Source: Herbaspirillum sp. LeCh32-8 (GTDB lineage: Bacteria; Pseudomonadota; Gammaproteobacteria; Burkholderiales; Burkholderiaceae_D). Taken from it: 64,000 nt of DNA. The stretch lies in the NCBI RefSeq assembly GCF_017814915.1, contig NZ_JAGIPZ010000006.1, forward strand, positions 186,001 through 250,000, written 5' to 3'. Positions 17,034-25,123 of this stretch are shown piece by piece. Position 1 is the stretch's first letter, and the number at the start of each line of letters is the position of its first letter. The position numbers were made by a program, and so were the translations under genes. Under the pieces are notes generated by a model, which saw only the letters and a program-made list of their open reading frames with translations, did no database searches and was not told the origin of the DNA.

Positions 17034-17879
17034 TCAGTGCCGCATCCCCAGCACCACCGCGCCGGCCGCGATCACCAGGCAGGACAGCACGCGCCGCGGC
17101 GTAAGCTTTTCGCCCAGGAAGAGCCAGCCGATCATCAGCGCGAACAGCACCGAGGTCTCGCGCAACGCCGACACCATACCCATGGGCGCCAATGTCACTG
17201 CCCAGATCACGATAGCGTAGGCCAGCAGCGACATCACGCCGCCGGCCAGTCCGATCCAGGTCTCGCGTTCGTTCAGCGCGACCGGGATGCGGCCGTGGCG
17301 GCGCCAGTAGATCAACGCCAGGGGGATGCTGTCCAGCACGAACAGCCAGCCGGAGTAGGAGATCGAATCGCCCGCCAGGCGCGCGCCGATGCCGTCGGTG
17401 ACAGTATAGGCGGCGATGAAGGCGCCGGTGGTGAAGGCCGCGGCCGGGCCCGCTAGGTTCTCGCGCCGGTCCAGCTGGCGCAAGTTGGCCAGGCTGACGA
17501 TGCCGGCCGACACCAGCGCGATGCCGATCACCGTGTAGATGCCCAGCTGCTCGCCGGCGAACAACGCCGCGCCCAGCGCCACCAGCAGCGGCGAGGAGCC
17601 GCGCGCGATCGGGTAGGACTGGCCGAAGTCGCCGATCTTGTAGGCGCGGATCAGGAACAGGTTGTAGCCGGTGTGCAGCACGCCGGAGAGGAAGATGCAG
17701 AACCAGCTCGCCGGGTCGGGCAGCGGGCGCCACACGATAAGCGGGATGGCGGCGACGCCGGCGCCGATGGTCATCAGCGAGAGCGAGGCGAGGCGGTCGG
17801 CGCTGCTCTTGAGCAGGGCGTTCCAGGAGGCGTGCAGGAGGGCGGCGGCCAGCACCAGGCCGATCACGGCGAGGTTCAT
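17034..17879 (-). CDS. EamA/DMT-family transporter
   Basis: A 281-residue inner-membrane protein with ten hydrophobic segments in two homologous EamA halves (first about 4-135, second about 147-278). Family signatures include HASWNALLKS in segment 1, SYPIARGSSPLLVALGAALFAGEQL at the end of the first half, and SALRETSVLFALMIGWLFLGEKL in the second. Members export amino acids and metabolites; the substrate here is unknown. It stands alone on the minus strand, 96 bp from the TrmB-like gene. Confidence 0.87.
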   Translation of the reverse strand: MNLAVIGLVLAAALLHASWNALLKSSADRLASLSLMTIGAGVAAIPLIVWRPLPDPASWFCIFLSGVLHTGYNLFLIRAYKIGDFGQSYPIARGSSPLLVALGAALFAGEQLGIYTVIGIALVSAGIVSLANLRQLDRRENLAGPAAAFTTGAFIAAYTVTDGIGARLAGDSISYSGWLFVLDSIPLALIYWRRHGRIPVALNERETWIGLAGGVMSLLAYAIVIWAVTLAPMGMVSALRETSVLFALMIGWLFLGEKLTPRRVLSCLVIAAGAVVLGMRH

Positions 17880-17975
17880 GGGGCGGTGGCGATTGTGGTT
17901 GTCATCTCGTTCGCCTGCGCATGCCGGGGCGGCGCAGGAGGGCGGTGAAAAGACGAGATGATACCGCTTCGGCGC

Positions 17976-18662
17976 TCAGTGCGGCGTGGCCCCGCTCGTT
18001 GCGTCAAGGTCGGCGCGACAGCGCCAGAGTGCGTGGCCGGAGGCCAGGTACTTGCGCTCGAACGGCGTGATGGGGGCATCGGTCGCGTATGGCTCGGCGG
18101 CAACCTCGATGCCGCTCAGCTGCGCCAGCGCGGCAGCGAATTCTTCGACGTAGATGCGCCAGTTGCTGCGGCATTCGATCTGCCCGCCCAGCGCCACGAT
18201 GGCGGGAAACACGGCGTGGCCCTGCCAGCGCCGCGCCAGGTGGCCGATCTTGGGCCAGGGGTTGGGGTAGAGCAGGTAGTGGCGCGCCGGGCGCAGGCCG
18301 GCCTCCAGCGCCAGGCGCCAGTAGTCGACCAGGTCGGCGCGCACGAAGCACAGGTTGTCGGGCTCGGGGCCATGCCACAGCGTATTGCGCGCCAGGCGGT
18401 CGGCCGACTGGTCGATGCCGATCACGAAGTGGTCGGGATATTGCGCGGCCAGGTTCAGCGTCGACAGGCCCACGCCGCAGCCGGTGTCGAGGATCAGCGG
18501 CGCAGCGCCGGCGGCGTGCCAGGCGGCCATGCTGTCGTCGAAGGCGCGCCGGTTGTAGTCGGTCACGGGCTTTCTGAACGGATGGGCGGCATGGCGCGCG
18601 ACCAGTTCGGCCAGTTGGTCGTGCACGCCGGTCTGGGCGCTGCTGATGGGGGAAGAGTTCAC
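17976..18662 (-). CDS. TrmB-like tRNA (guanine-N7) methyltransferase
   Basis: A 228-residue SAM-dependent methyltransferase with the GTG start VNSSPISSAQTG. SAM motif I is ILDTGCGVGLSTLNLA and the acidic ribose-binding end is VIGIDQS. The TrmB-type catalytic region reads YPNPWPKIGHLARRW instead of the usual PDPWxKxRHxKRR, so the Asp is Asn and the basic residues are partly lost. It is therefore a divergent paralogue, possibly not making m7G46. An in-frame ATG 37 codons upstream would put the N terminus inside an inverted repeat and was not used. Confidence 0.72.
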   Translation of the reverse strand: MNSSPISSAQTGVHDQLAELVARHAAHPFRKPVTDYNRRAFDDSMAAWHAAGAAPLILDTGCGVGLSTLNLAAQYPDHFVIGIDQSADRLARNTLWHGPEPDNLCFVRADLVDYWRLALEAGLRPARHYLLYPNPWPKIGHLARRWQGHAVFPAIVALGGQIECRSNWRIYVEEFAAALAQLSGIEVAAEPYATDAPITPFERKYLASGHALWRCRADLDATSGATPH

Positions 18663-18696
18663 AAGTGCGTGGGCAAATCGGCAAAGCGCAATCTTA

Positions 18697-18794
18697 GAGA
18701 CGGCTTCATAAAGAAACAAGAGCACAAGCAATTCGCCCGAACGGGCCGCTCCCTCCGGGTTCTTCCCGATCATGTTTCTTGATGAAACCGTCTC
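18697..18794. repeat. 98-bp imperfect inverted repeat
   Basis: The 21-bp ends 18697-18717 and 18774-18794 are inverted copies matching at 19 of 21 positions (GAGACGG and GTTTC ends conserved); the spacer is 56 bp and contains a smaller GC-rich dyad (CCCGAACGGG). It sits between the TrmB-like gene and the DUF3567 terminator. A miniature mobile-element remnant or a large RNA hairpin are both possible. Confidence 0.6.
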
Positions 18795-18813
18795 TTGTTG
18801 AAAACGGCGGGCG

Positions 18814-18842
18814 GAAAAAAAGCCGCGCGTGTCCGCGCGGCC
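18814..18842 (-). terminator. Rho-independent terminator of the DUF3567 gene
   Basis: An 8-bp stem GCCGCGCG/CGCGCGGC (18822-18829 with 18834-18841) around TGTC. Read on the minus strand it is followed by seven T and lies 45 bp after the stop of the DUF3567 gene. Confidence 0.85.
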
Positions 18843-18886
18843 TTGGACGGCGTTCCCGCCGGCGCTGCCGGTTGCCCGGATTGCGC

Positions 18887-19144
18887 TCAGTGCAGCGTCA
18901 TCGGATGGCGCATCAGCATGTCGTAGCGACTCAGGAAGGTGTCGATGTCTTCCATGGTGGGCTCGCTGGCGATCAGCTCTTGCACATCCTTGCGGAACAA
19001 CTCTGCGGCGGGTCCGTCGATATAGATTTCCCGCTGGCCCGACTTGTCCATGATCTCGTAACCGCCGAAGCGCAGGGCTTCGTGGTCATTGTCGGCACCA
19101 AACTCGACGACGCTGTACTGTTCACTGTTGTAGATCAGGTTCAT
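18887..19144 (-). CDS. DUF3567 family protein
   Basis: An 85-residue acidic cytoplasmic protein beginning MNLIYNSEQYSVVEF, with GGYEIMDKSGQREIYIDG and the C-terminal helix PTMEDIDTFLSRYDMLM. This matches DUF3567, a short protein seen across Burkholderiales. Function unknown. It is preceded by GGAGTCACC on its own strand and followed by a strong terminator, so it is a single-gene unit. Confidence 0.85.
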   Translation of the reverse strand: MNLIYNSEQYSVVEFGADNDHEALRFGGYEIMDKSGQREIYIDGPAAELFRKDVQELIASEPTMEDIDTFLSRYDMLMRHPMTLH

Positions 19145-19778
19145 GGTGACTCCTTATGCTGGAATACTGCTTCGAAAAGGAAGTGGCGTCTTCACCGGGA
19201 ATTTCAAGGGCTTGCCCCCCGGCTTGCCCTGGTGCATGTCTGCACCCTCGTTACAGCACCCTCACGGAGCCCCCCGTTGCATGACAAATGCGCGCTCCTG
19301 AGTCTGGTTACGGCGCATGGGACGAAAACTTTTGCAGCCCGCCTGCACCTTTGTCCTGTTCTTACTCTGTTTTGCCGCGGCGTGGTTTCCCGCTTTCAAA
19401 AATAGATGAAGCGGCGGGTCGGAAGTTCATTGCCCCGTATCCATTGCCATGGCGCTAATGGCTTTTCCATCCGGCAAACCTCACCCAAAACGCACGCCGC
19501 GACAGCGCTTGCGGCGCATGCCCCGAACGCCCCGGCAGCCGCGCCCGAGCGCGATACCGTAGAACTACGAGGGTGCTTGCGATGGTCAGGATGGAAACTG
19601 AGCCGCCATGGATCCCAGCATGAGGCCGGGCCGCGCAAAAGAACATCAGGAAAATTCTGACCCCCGAAAAGGTGGGACGGGAAGCAGTGCGCACGTAATG
19701 CCGCGCCCAAATGCAAACAGGACCGCAATGCGGTCCTGTCGGGTGTCCGGGACGACGCTGCCTGCGCCGTCGTGCCGT
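19145..19778. other. 634-bp region with no supported gene
   Basis: The left end must hold the DUF3567 promoter. A short frame at 19317-19409 (30 residues, hydrophobic, signal-peptide-like) has no ribosome site. The stretch 19410-19700 has no frame with believable codon use. A hairpin near 19717-19739 marks the end of the ntrX-like unit. No known RNA was recognised, but the length is unusual here and it could hide a small RNA. Confidence 0.4.
19717..19739 (-). terminator. Hairpin after the ntrX-like gene
   Basis: A perfect 11-bp stem ACAGGACCGCA/TGCGGTCCTGT with a one-base centre, 40 bp after the minus-strand stop. The downstream T content (TTTGCATTT) is modest, so it may be a terminator or an mRNA-stabilising hairpin. 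Confidence 0.55.
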
Positions 19779-20528
19779 TCAGTGGTTCTTCTTGGCCAGC
19801 TTGCCCGGCTCCACGCCCAGCTGCTTGAGCTTGCGATAGAGGTGGGTGCGTTCCAGGCCGGTGCGCTCGGCCACGCGCGTCATGCTGCCGTTCTCGCGCA
19901 CCAGGTGGTACTCGAAATAGGCACGCTCGAAGGCATCGCGCGCTTCGCGCAGGGGCAGGTCGAAGGAGATGTTGGCGGCGTTGTCGGCCACCTGACCATA
20001 GGGCGCGGCGGCCGGCGTGCCGTGGTGCAGGGTGTCGCCGCCCAGCGCCGGCGCGTAGCTGGTGATGGGGGCGGCGTGTTCGGGCGTGTGCAGGCCTTCG
20101 GCGGCGCCGTTGGCAACCGCGGTCACCGCCGCCGGGCGATAGCTGGCCGGGCGCACCGGTTCGCGGCTGTGCGACAGGCCCTGCTGCACGGCCTTCAACA
20201 GCTTTTGCAGCGCGATCGGCTTTTCCAGGAAATTGAGCGCGCCGATGCGGGTGGCTTCGACGGCGGTGTCGATGGTGGCGTGGCCGGACATCATGATCAC
20301 CGGCATGGTGAGCAGGCCGTCGCGCTGCCATTCCTTCAACAGGGTGACGCCGTCGGTGTCGGGCATCCAGATGTCCAGCAGCACCAGGTCGGGCACGCTG
20401 CCCTGGCGCAGCTCGCGGGCCTGCTGCGCATTTTCCGCGGTGGCCACGACGTGACCCTCGTCACCCAGGATTTCTGAGAGCAATTCGCGGATACCCATTT
20501 CGTCATCGACGACCAGGATGTTTGCCAT
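19779..20528 (-). CDS. Response regulator, receiver plus Fis-type HTH (NtrX-like, no AAA+ domain)
   Basis: A 249-residue regulator. Receiver domain about 1-120: acidic pair D8/D9, phosphoacceptor D52 in LVLLDIWMPD, MMSGHA and the lysine in FLEKPI. Then a low-complexity Ala/Pro linker about 125-185. Then a Fis-type (HTH_8) DNA-binding domain (ERAYFEYHLVRENGSMTRVAERTGLERTHLYRKLKQLG). The central sigma-54-interacting AAA+ domain of NtrC/NtrX (about 240 residues) is missing altogether, so it cannot activate sigma-54 promoters. It follows its kinase gene by 139 bp. Probably the last gene of the rsmB-DUF4390-kinase unit. Confidence 0.88.
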   Translation of the reverse strand: MANILVVDDEMGIRELLSEILGDEGHVVATAENAQQARELRQGSVPDLVLLDIWMPDTDGVTLLKEWQRDGLLTMPVIMMSGHATIDTAVEATRIGALNFLEKPIALQKLLKAVQQGLSHSREPVRPASYRPAAVTAVANGAAEGLHTPEHAAPITSYAPALGGDTLHHGTPAAAPYGQVADNAANISFDLPLREARDAFERAYFEYHLVRENGSMTRVAERTGLERTHLYRKLKQLGVEPGKLAKKNH

Positions 20529-20667
20529 GTGCTGCGTTCCTCGTTGCTAGTTCATTGTCCAAGTTCTCGGTCTTGTTCCGGCCGATGCTGCCTGATGCGC
20601 CGAGCATCAGACAGGCTTCGATGAACCGCCGATTTTCCCCAGTGGGTGCTGCCTTGAATCTTGAGTC

Positions 20668-22950
20668 TTATTCAATAGGTGCTAACTTTACCAGCAAAAT
20701 TACTATTTTTGCGCCTCTGCCGTCGGTACGGTTCTGGATATCGATTCTTCCACCGTGTTCTTCGACGATTTTCTTGACCATTGCCAGTCCGAGACCTGTG
20801 CCGCGCGCCTTGGATGTGACGTAAGGCTCGAATGCGCGCGCCAGGATCTTGGGTGAAAACCCTGGGCCGTTGTCGCTGATGGAAAGGCGCACCGCCGGCC
20901 GGCGCGCGCCGTCGGCGCCGGCGATCTCGATCTGCTCGGTCAGCACGTCGATGCGCGGCGCGTCCGGGTTGTCGTCGCCGACCGCGTCCTGGGCGTTCTG
21001 CAGCAGGTTATGGATGACCTGGCGCATCTGGGTGGCGTCGCCCATCACCTTGGCCATGTTGGCGGCCAGGCGCGGATGGATCACATCGCGGCCGTCGCCG
21101 GCGAGGTAGAGGTTGAGGATTTCCTCGATCAGCGCGTTCAGGTCCAGCGCCAGCGGCTTGGCCGGCGGCGTCTTGGCGTAGTCGCGGAAGTCGTCGACCA
21201 TGCGCTTCATGGCCGTGACCTGGTTGACGATGGTAGTGGTGCCCTTGTCGAGGATGGCGGCGTCGGCCGGCATCAGCTTGTCCGACAGGCGGTGCTGCAG
21301 GCGCTCGGCCGAGAGCTGGATGGGCGTGAGCGGGTTCTTGATCTCGTGCGCCAGTCGGCGCGCCACCTCACCCCAGGCGATCGAGCGCTGGGCCGAAATC
21401 ACGTTGCTGATGTCGTCAAACACCACCACATAGCCCACGCCGCTTTCCACCGGCAGGTGCGAGCCGCGCGCGAACAGGGTGATCTTGTCGTGATCGGGTT
21501 TGCCGCCCTGGTCGTCATCCGGATGCAATTGCGCGCCGGGCTGGCGCGGCAACTCGATTTGGCGCTGCCAGTGCAAGGCGTCCTGCGGCGACTCGGTGCT
21601 TTGCTGGGCGCGCTGCTCGGAAAAGGCGCGGATGATGGCCTGGGCGAACAGCGCCTGGCCTTCGATGGTTTGCAGCGGCGTGCCGATGTCGCCGCCGAAG
21701 TCGTAGCCCAGGATACGGCGCACCGAGTCGTTGCTGCTGACGATGTTGAACTGGTCGTCCAGCACCATCACGCCGGCCGACATGTTGGCCAGCACCGATT
21801 CCAGATAGGCCTTGGCGTTCTCCAGCTCGGCGCGGTTCTTCTCGACCGAGGTGCGCGCCTCCAGCAGCTGGCGCGTCATGGTATTGAACGACTGCGTCAG
21901 CGTGCCCAGCTCGTCGGAGGTGCTGACGATCGGGCGCGGCGACAGGTTGCCTTCGGCCACGGCCTTGGTGCCTTCGGCCAGCAGCAGCAGCGGCTTGGCC
22001 AGGTCGCTGGCGATCAGGAAGGCGCTGGCAATGGCGGCGAAGATGGCCAGCAGCAGGGTCAGCGTCAGCGTCACCAGGTAGATCTTGCGCAGGCCCGAGC
22101 GCGACACCGAGCGCTGCTGGTATTCGCTGTAGGCCTGGCGCAGGGTTTCGGCGTTGGTCGCCAGGTAGTCCGGCACTGGCTGCAGGATCTGCAGGTAACG
22201 GACCTCGTTTTGCAGCGACAGCCCGCGGCTGGCGCCGGGAATCTGCACCACCACGTGCAGCCGCAGGTTGGCGTCGGAGTCCGATTCGCCGCCGGCCGGC
22301 CGGCTGTCGTCGCTCTCCACCGCCGCGAAGCCGCGCGAGATGCGCGCCTGGCGCAGCGCCTGGCCGCTGGGCAGCACCGGGGTCAAGGAGCCGATGCTGC
22401 CGCCCACGGTCGACAGCACCTGGCTGTTGCCGTTGACGATGGTGATTTCCATGTTCTGGTCACGCAGGCGCGACAGGTAGGTCACCTGCTCCGAGTCGCT
22501 CATGTCAGAGAGCTCCTGGGCCATGCTGCGCGCGCGCGAGGAAAGATCCGACAGCGACGAGTCGAGCGCGTTGCGGCCCAGGTTCAGGCCCGACTCCAGC
22601 GCCGCCTCCATGCGTACGTCGAACCACGACTCGATCGAGCGCGACACGAATTGCACCGACATCAGGTAGATCACCGCCCCCGGCAAAATGCCGATCAGGG
22701 CGAACATCAGCACCAGCCGCGCCAGCAATTTGGAGCCGAACTTGCCGCGCCGGTAGCGCTTGTACAGCCGCGTGAGCAGCAGCAGCACCAGGCCCAGCAG
22801 CGAGATGGCGGCCAGGCCGTTCAGGAACAGCAGCCAGGGATAGTGTTGCTCGAAGAGGGCGGAGTTTTCGGAGGCCGAGGCCAGCAGGAACAGCAGGATG
22901 CTGATGACGCCCCCGCCGACCACCAGCAGATAGCGTAAGGTGCGGCTCAT
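20668..22950 (-). CDS. ntrY: NtrY-like membrane sensor histidine kinase
   Basis: A 760-residue kinase. Three N-terminal membrane segments (about 7-25, 39-60, 78-100), a periplasmic domain, a fourth segment near 292-315, then HAMP (SDLAKPLLLLAEGTKAVAEG), a PAS domain (VLANMSAGVMVLDDQFNIV), the phosphoacceptor H-box RRLAHEIKNPLTPIQLSAERL, N-box NLLQNAQDAV and G-boxes DNGPGF and GTGLGLAMVKKIV. This is the NtrY layout, a sensor linked in other bacteria to nitrogen and redox/envelope control. Its start overlaps the DUF4390 stop (ATGA). The gene symbol follows domain architecture, not proven orthology. Confidence 0.9.
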   Translation of the reverse strand: MSRTLRYLLVVGGGVISILLFLLASASENSALFEQHYPWLLFLNGLAAISLLGLVLLLLTRLYKRYRRGKFGSKLLARLVLMFALIGILPGAVIYLMSVQFVSRSIESWFDVRMEAALESGLNLGRNALDSSLSDLSSRARSMAQELSDMSDSEQVTYLSRLRDQNMEITIVNGNSQVLSTVGGSIGSLTPVLPSGQALRQARISRGFAAVESDDSRPAGGESDSDANLRLHVVVQIPGASRGLSLQNEVRYLQILQPVPDYLATNAETLRQAYSEYQQRSVSRSGLRKIYLVTLTLTLLLAIFAAIASAFLIASDLAKPLLLLAEGTKAVAEGNLSPRPIVSTSDELGTLTQSFNTMTRQLLEARTSVEKNRAELENAKAYLESVLANMSAGVMVLDDQFNIVSSNDSVRRILGYDFGGDIGTPLQTIEGQALFAQAIIRAFSEQRAQQSTESPQDALHWQRQIELPRQPGAQLHPDDDQGGKPDHDKITLFARGSHLPVESGVGYVVVFDDISNVISAQRSIAWGEVARRLAHEIKNPLTPIQLSAERLQHRLSDKLMPADAAILDKGTTTIVNQVTAMKRMVDDFRDYAKTPPAKPLALDLNALIEEILNLYLAGDGRDVIHPRLAANMAKVMGDATQMRQVIHNLLQNAQDAVGDDNPDAPRIDVLTEQIEIAGADGARRPAVRLSISDNGPGFSPKILARAFEPYVTSKARGTGLGLAMVKKIVEEHGGRIDIQNRTDGRGAKIVILLVKLAPIE

Positions 22951-23612
22951 TCGGGTTTGTAGGTGAATTCGATCCAGTCGGAGGACAGACGCCAGTCGCT
23001 GTTGTTGAGCGCGTTGACCTGGAAGGGCTTGGGCAGCTGCGCCACGTCCAGGCGCATGCGCACGCCCACGCTGTAGGCGTCACCCGACTTGAGGGTATTG
23101 TTGTCGGCGATGATCCAGCGCGGCGGGCGGCGGATCAGCGCCATGGCGTCTTCCAGGCTGGGGAAGCTCTGCTGCAGCTGGCCGCTGATGGCGGTGTGAT
23201 ATTGGCGGGTCAGCACGTTATAGGATAGGCGCACGGTGCGCGTGGCCGACACGCTGGTCTCGTCGAACCAGTACCAGCGGCGGCGCGTCATTTGCACCTC
23301 GGTCGTGAAGTACAGCGGCACGCCGCGTGAGAGGGCGTCCTCCAACCCGCGGTTGAGCTCGAAGGAATACGCCAGCGACAGGCGGTAGCCTTCATCGCCG
23401 GCTTCTATCGAGGCCTGGGAGATGGTGATCTCGGCCGCATGCGCCGGCAGCACGCCGCTGCACATCAGCATCAGCGCCAGCAGCAGCCGGCGCAACGCCG
23501 ACATGAAGCGGGAAGAAGCGGGAGAGCCGGAACGAGGATGAGCGCCGCTGCGGGCCGGGCGCGGGCCGGATGGCGAGCTGCAGGGGGAGAAGGCCGATTG
23601 CGTCAAATTCAT
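22947..23612 (-). CDS. DUF4390 exported protein
   Basis: Up to 221 residues. With the first ATG, which overlaps the rsmB stop (ATGA), a Pro/Ser/Arg-rich stretch of 36 residues precedes a signal peptide (MSALRRLLLALMLMCSGVLPAHA). The alternative start at 23504 begins with that signal peptide directly. Neither has a good ribosome site; the coupling favours the longer one. The mature part (AEITISQASIEAGDEGYRLS onward) is the DUF4390 fold, mostly beta strands. It nearly always lies just upstream of an NtrY-like kinase, so a periplasmic role in signal sensing is plausible but unproven. Confidence 0.82.
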   Translation of the reverse strand: MNLTQSAFSPCSSPSGPRPARSGAHPRSGSPASSRFMSALRRLLLALMLMCSGVLPAHAAEITISQASIEAGDEGYRLSLAYSFELNRGLEDALSRGVPLYFTTEVQMTRRRWYWFDETSVSATRTVRLSYNVLTRQYHTAISGQLQQSFPSLEDAMALIRRPPRWIIADNNTLKSGDAYSVGVRMRLDVAQLPKPFQVNALNNSDWRLSSDWIEFTYKPE

Positions 23613-24928
23613 GCACCAGTTTTTTGGAACAGCGCGTAAAACAGGCCATCGTGGTCGGTTTCTGCACTGGCAGTGGGCAACAGTTGACCTGGGGCTGGCA
23701 GTCGTGTGGCGTTATTTCTTTGCGCGAAGGCAACTGCCTGCTGTTCCGATTCCTGTGGCCACAGCGAGCATGTTACGAGCAGCAATTTACCATCCGGTCG
23801 CAGCATCTGCCAAAGGTTGTCCAAAATTTGCGCGGAAAGTGTTGCAAGCTGCGCGGTGTCGGTCTTGCGGCGCAGCCAGCGGATATCGGGGTGGCGGCGC
23901 ACGATGCCCGAGGCGGTGCAGGGCACGTCGGCCAGGATGCGGTCGAACGGCTGGCCGTCCCACCAGTCGCGCGCGCGGGCGTCGCCGGTGGCGAGGGTGG
24001 CGTCCAGGCGCAGGCGCTGCAGGTTTTCTTCAATGCGGGTCAGGCGGCGCCGGTCGTGATCCAGCGCCTGCAGCTGGAGGTCGACCAGCTCCAGCAGGTG
24101 GCCGGTCTTGCCGCCGGGGGCGGCGCAGGCGTCCAGCACGCGCATGCCGTCGGCCACGTCCAGCAGCGGCGCGGCCAGCTGGGCCGCCGCGTCCTGCACC
24201 GAGACTACGCCTTCGGCGAAGCCCGGGATCTGCTGCACCGGCACCGGCTTGTCCAGCCGCACCGCGGCCGGGCCGACCTGGCGGCCCGCCATGCCGGCCG
24301 CAGCCAGGGTGGCGAGATATTGTTCAACCGTGCTGCGACGACGGTTCACCCGCAAGCTCAGCGGCGGCGCCTGGTTGCCCGCATATAGGATGCGCTGCCA
24401 ATCGTCCGGATAGGCCGCCTTCAGGCGATCGATCCACCAGGTCGGGTAGTTCCAGGTGCCGGGCGGGGTCTTGGTGGCCTGCGGCATCAGCGCCGCGCGC
24501 TCGCGCAGGAAGCGGCGCAGGATGGCGTTGACCACGCCCTTGGCGAAGGCCATCTCCGGGCTGATCGCGGCGGCTTCCACCGCCTGGTTGACCACGGTGA
24601 AACCGTCGTAGCCGGCGTCTTCCTCGTCGACCAGCAGGGCCAGCGCGCAGTCCAGCAGGCCGCGCAACACCTCGGGCTGGGGCGGCTTGTTGGCCAACAG
24701 CGCCAGCAGGCTGTCGGTCAGGCCCAGGCGGCGCATGGCGCGGTAGCTGATGTCCTGGATCGCGCCGCGCGTCGGCGGCGGCGCGTCGCTGCGCGCGAAG
24801 ATCTGCGTCAGCGCCTGCGGCAAGGCGGTGCCGGCGCGCACGGCGATGACGGCCTGCGCGGCGTAGGCCAGCTGGTAGGCCAGCGAGTCGGCCTTGGCCG
24901 AGGGGGAAATAAGGGAAATCTGGATCAC
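23609..24928 (-). CDS. rsmB: 16S rRNA (cytosine(967)-C(5))-methyltransferase RsmB
   Basis: A 439-residue enzyme making m5C967 in 16S rRNA. The N-terminal NusB-like RNA-binding domain covers about 10-150. The catalytic domain has the SAM motif VLDACAAPGGKTGHLLEL, the motif PCTASGIVRRHPDIRW with one catalytic Cys, and TCSLWPQESEQQ with the second. It starts at a GTG (GTG ATC CAG ATT); the open frame continues upstream, but that part lacks coding character and runs under the divergent MFS gene. First gene of the rsmB-DUF4390-ntrY-ntrX-like unit. Confidence 0.92.
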   Translation of the reverse strand: MIQISLISPSAKADSLAYQLAYAAQAVIAVRAGTALPQALTQIFARSDAPPPTRGAIQDISYRAMRRLGLTDSLLALLANKPPQPEVLRGLLDCALALLVDEEDAGYDGFTVVNQAVEAAAISPEMAFAKGVVNAILRRFLRERAALMPQATKTPPGTWNYPTWWIDRLKAAYPDDWQRILYAGNQAPPLSLRVNRRRSTVEQYLATLAAAGMAGRQVGPAAVRLDKPVPVQQIPGFAEGVVSVQDAAAQLAAPLLDVADGMRVLDACAAPGGKTGHLLELVDLQLQALDHDRRRLTRIEENLQRLRLDATLATGDARARDWWDGQPFDRILADVPCTASGIVRRHPDIRWLRRKTDTAQLATLSAQILDNLWQMLRPDGKLLLVTCSLWPQESEQQAVAFAQRNNATRLPAPGQLLPTASAETDHDGLFYALFQKTGA

Positions 24929-25123
24929 GTCAATTCTTGCAAGAAGCGGGCTGGGCGCCCGGATCGCGACCGCGACCCGCAGCCGCCGGCCGGGACGCCA
25001 GTTTAACAGCCGTCGGCGCGCCCGTGGCGTCTCCGGCAGGATTTCGCGAGTTCGGCTAAAGTGGCTGCCTCCATGAGCCGGGGCCACCCGGACGCCACCC
25101 CACGCCAAGCCACAGGACCCACC

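Noticed and set aside
18663-18773. Longer N terminus for the TrmB-like protein
   Set aside because: The additional 37 codons run through an inverted repeat and show no similarity to the family; GTG at 18662 is preferred.
25061-25123. Upstream ATG for the MFS gene at 25124
   Set aside because: It would add 21 charged, Pro/Thr-rich residues without a ribosome site; the later ATG gives a standard MFS N terminus. Kept as a possibility only.
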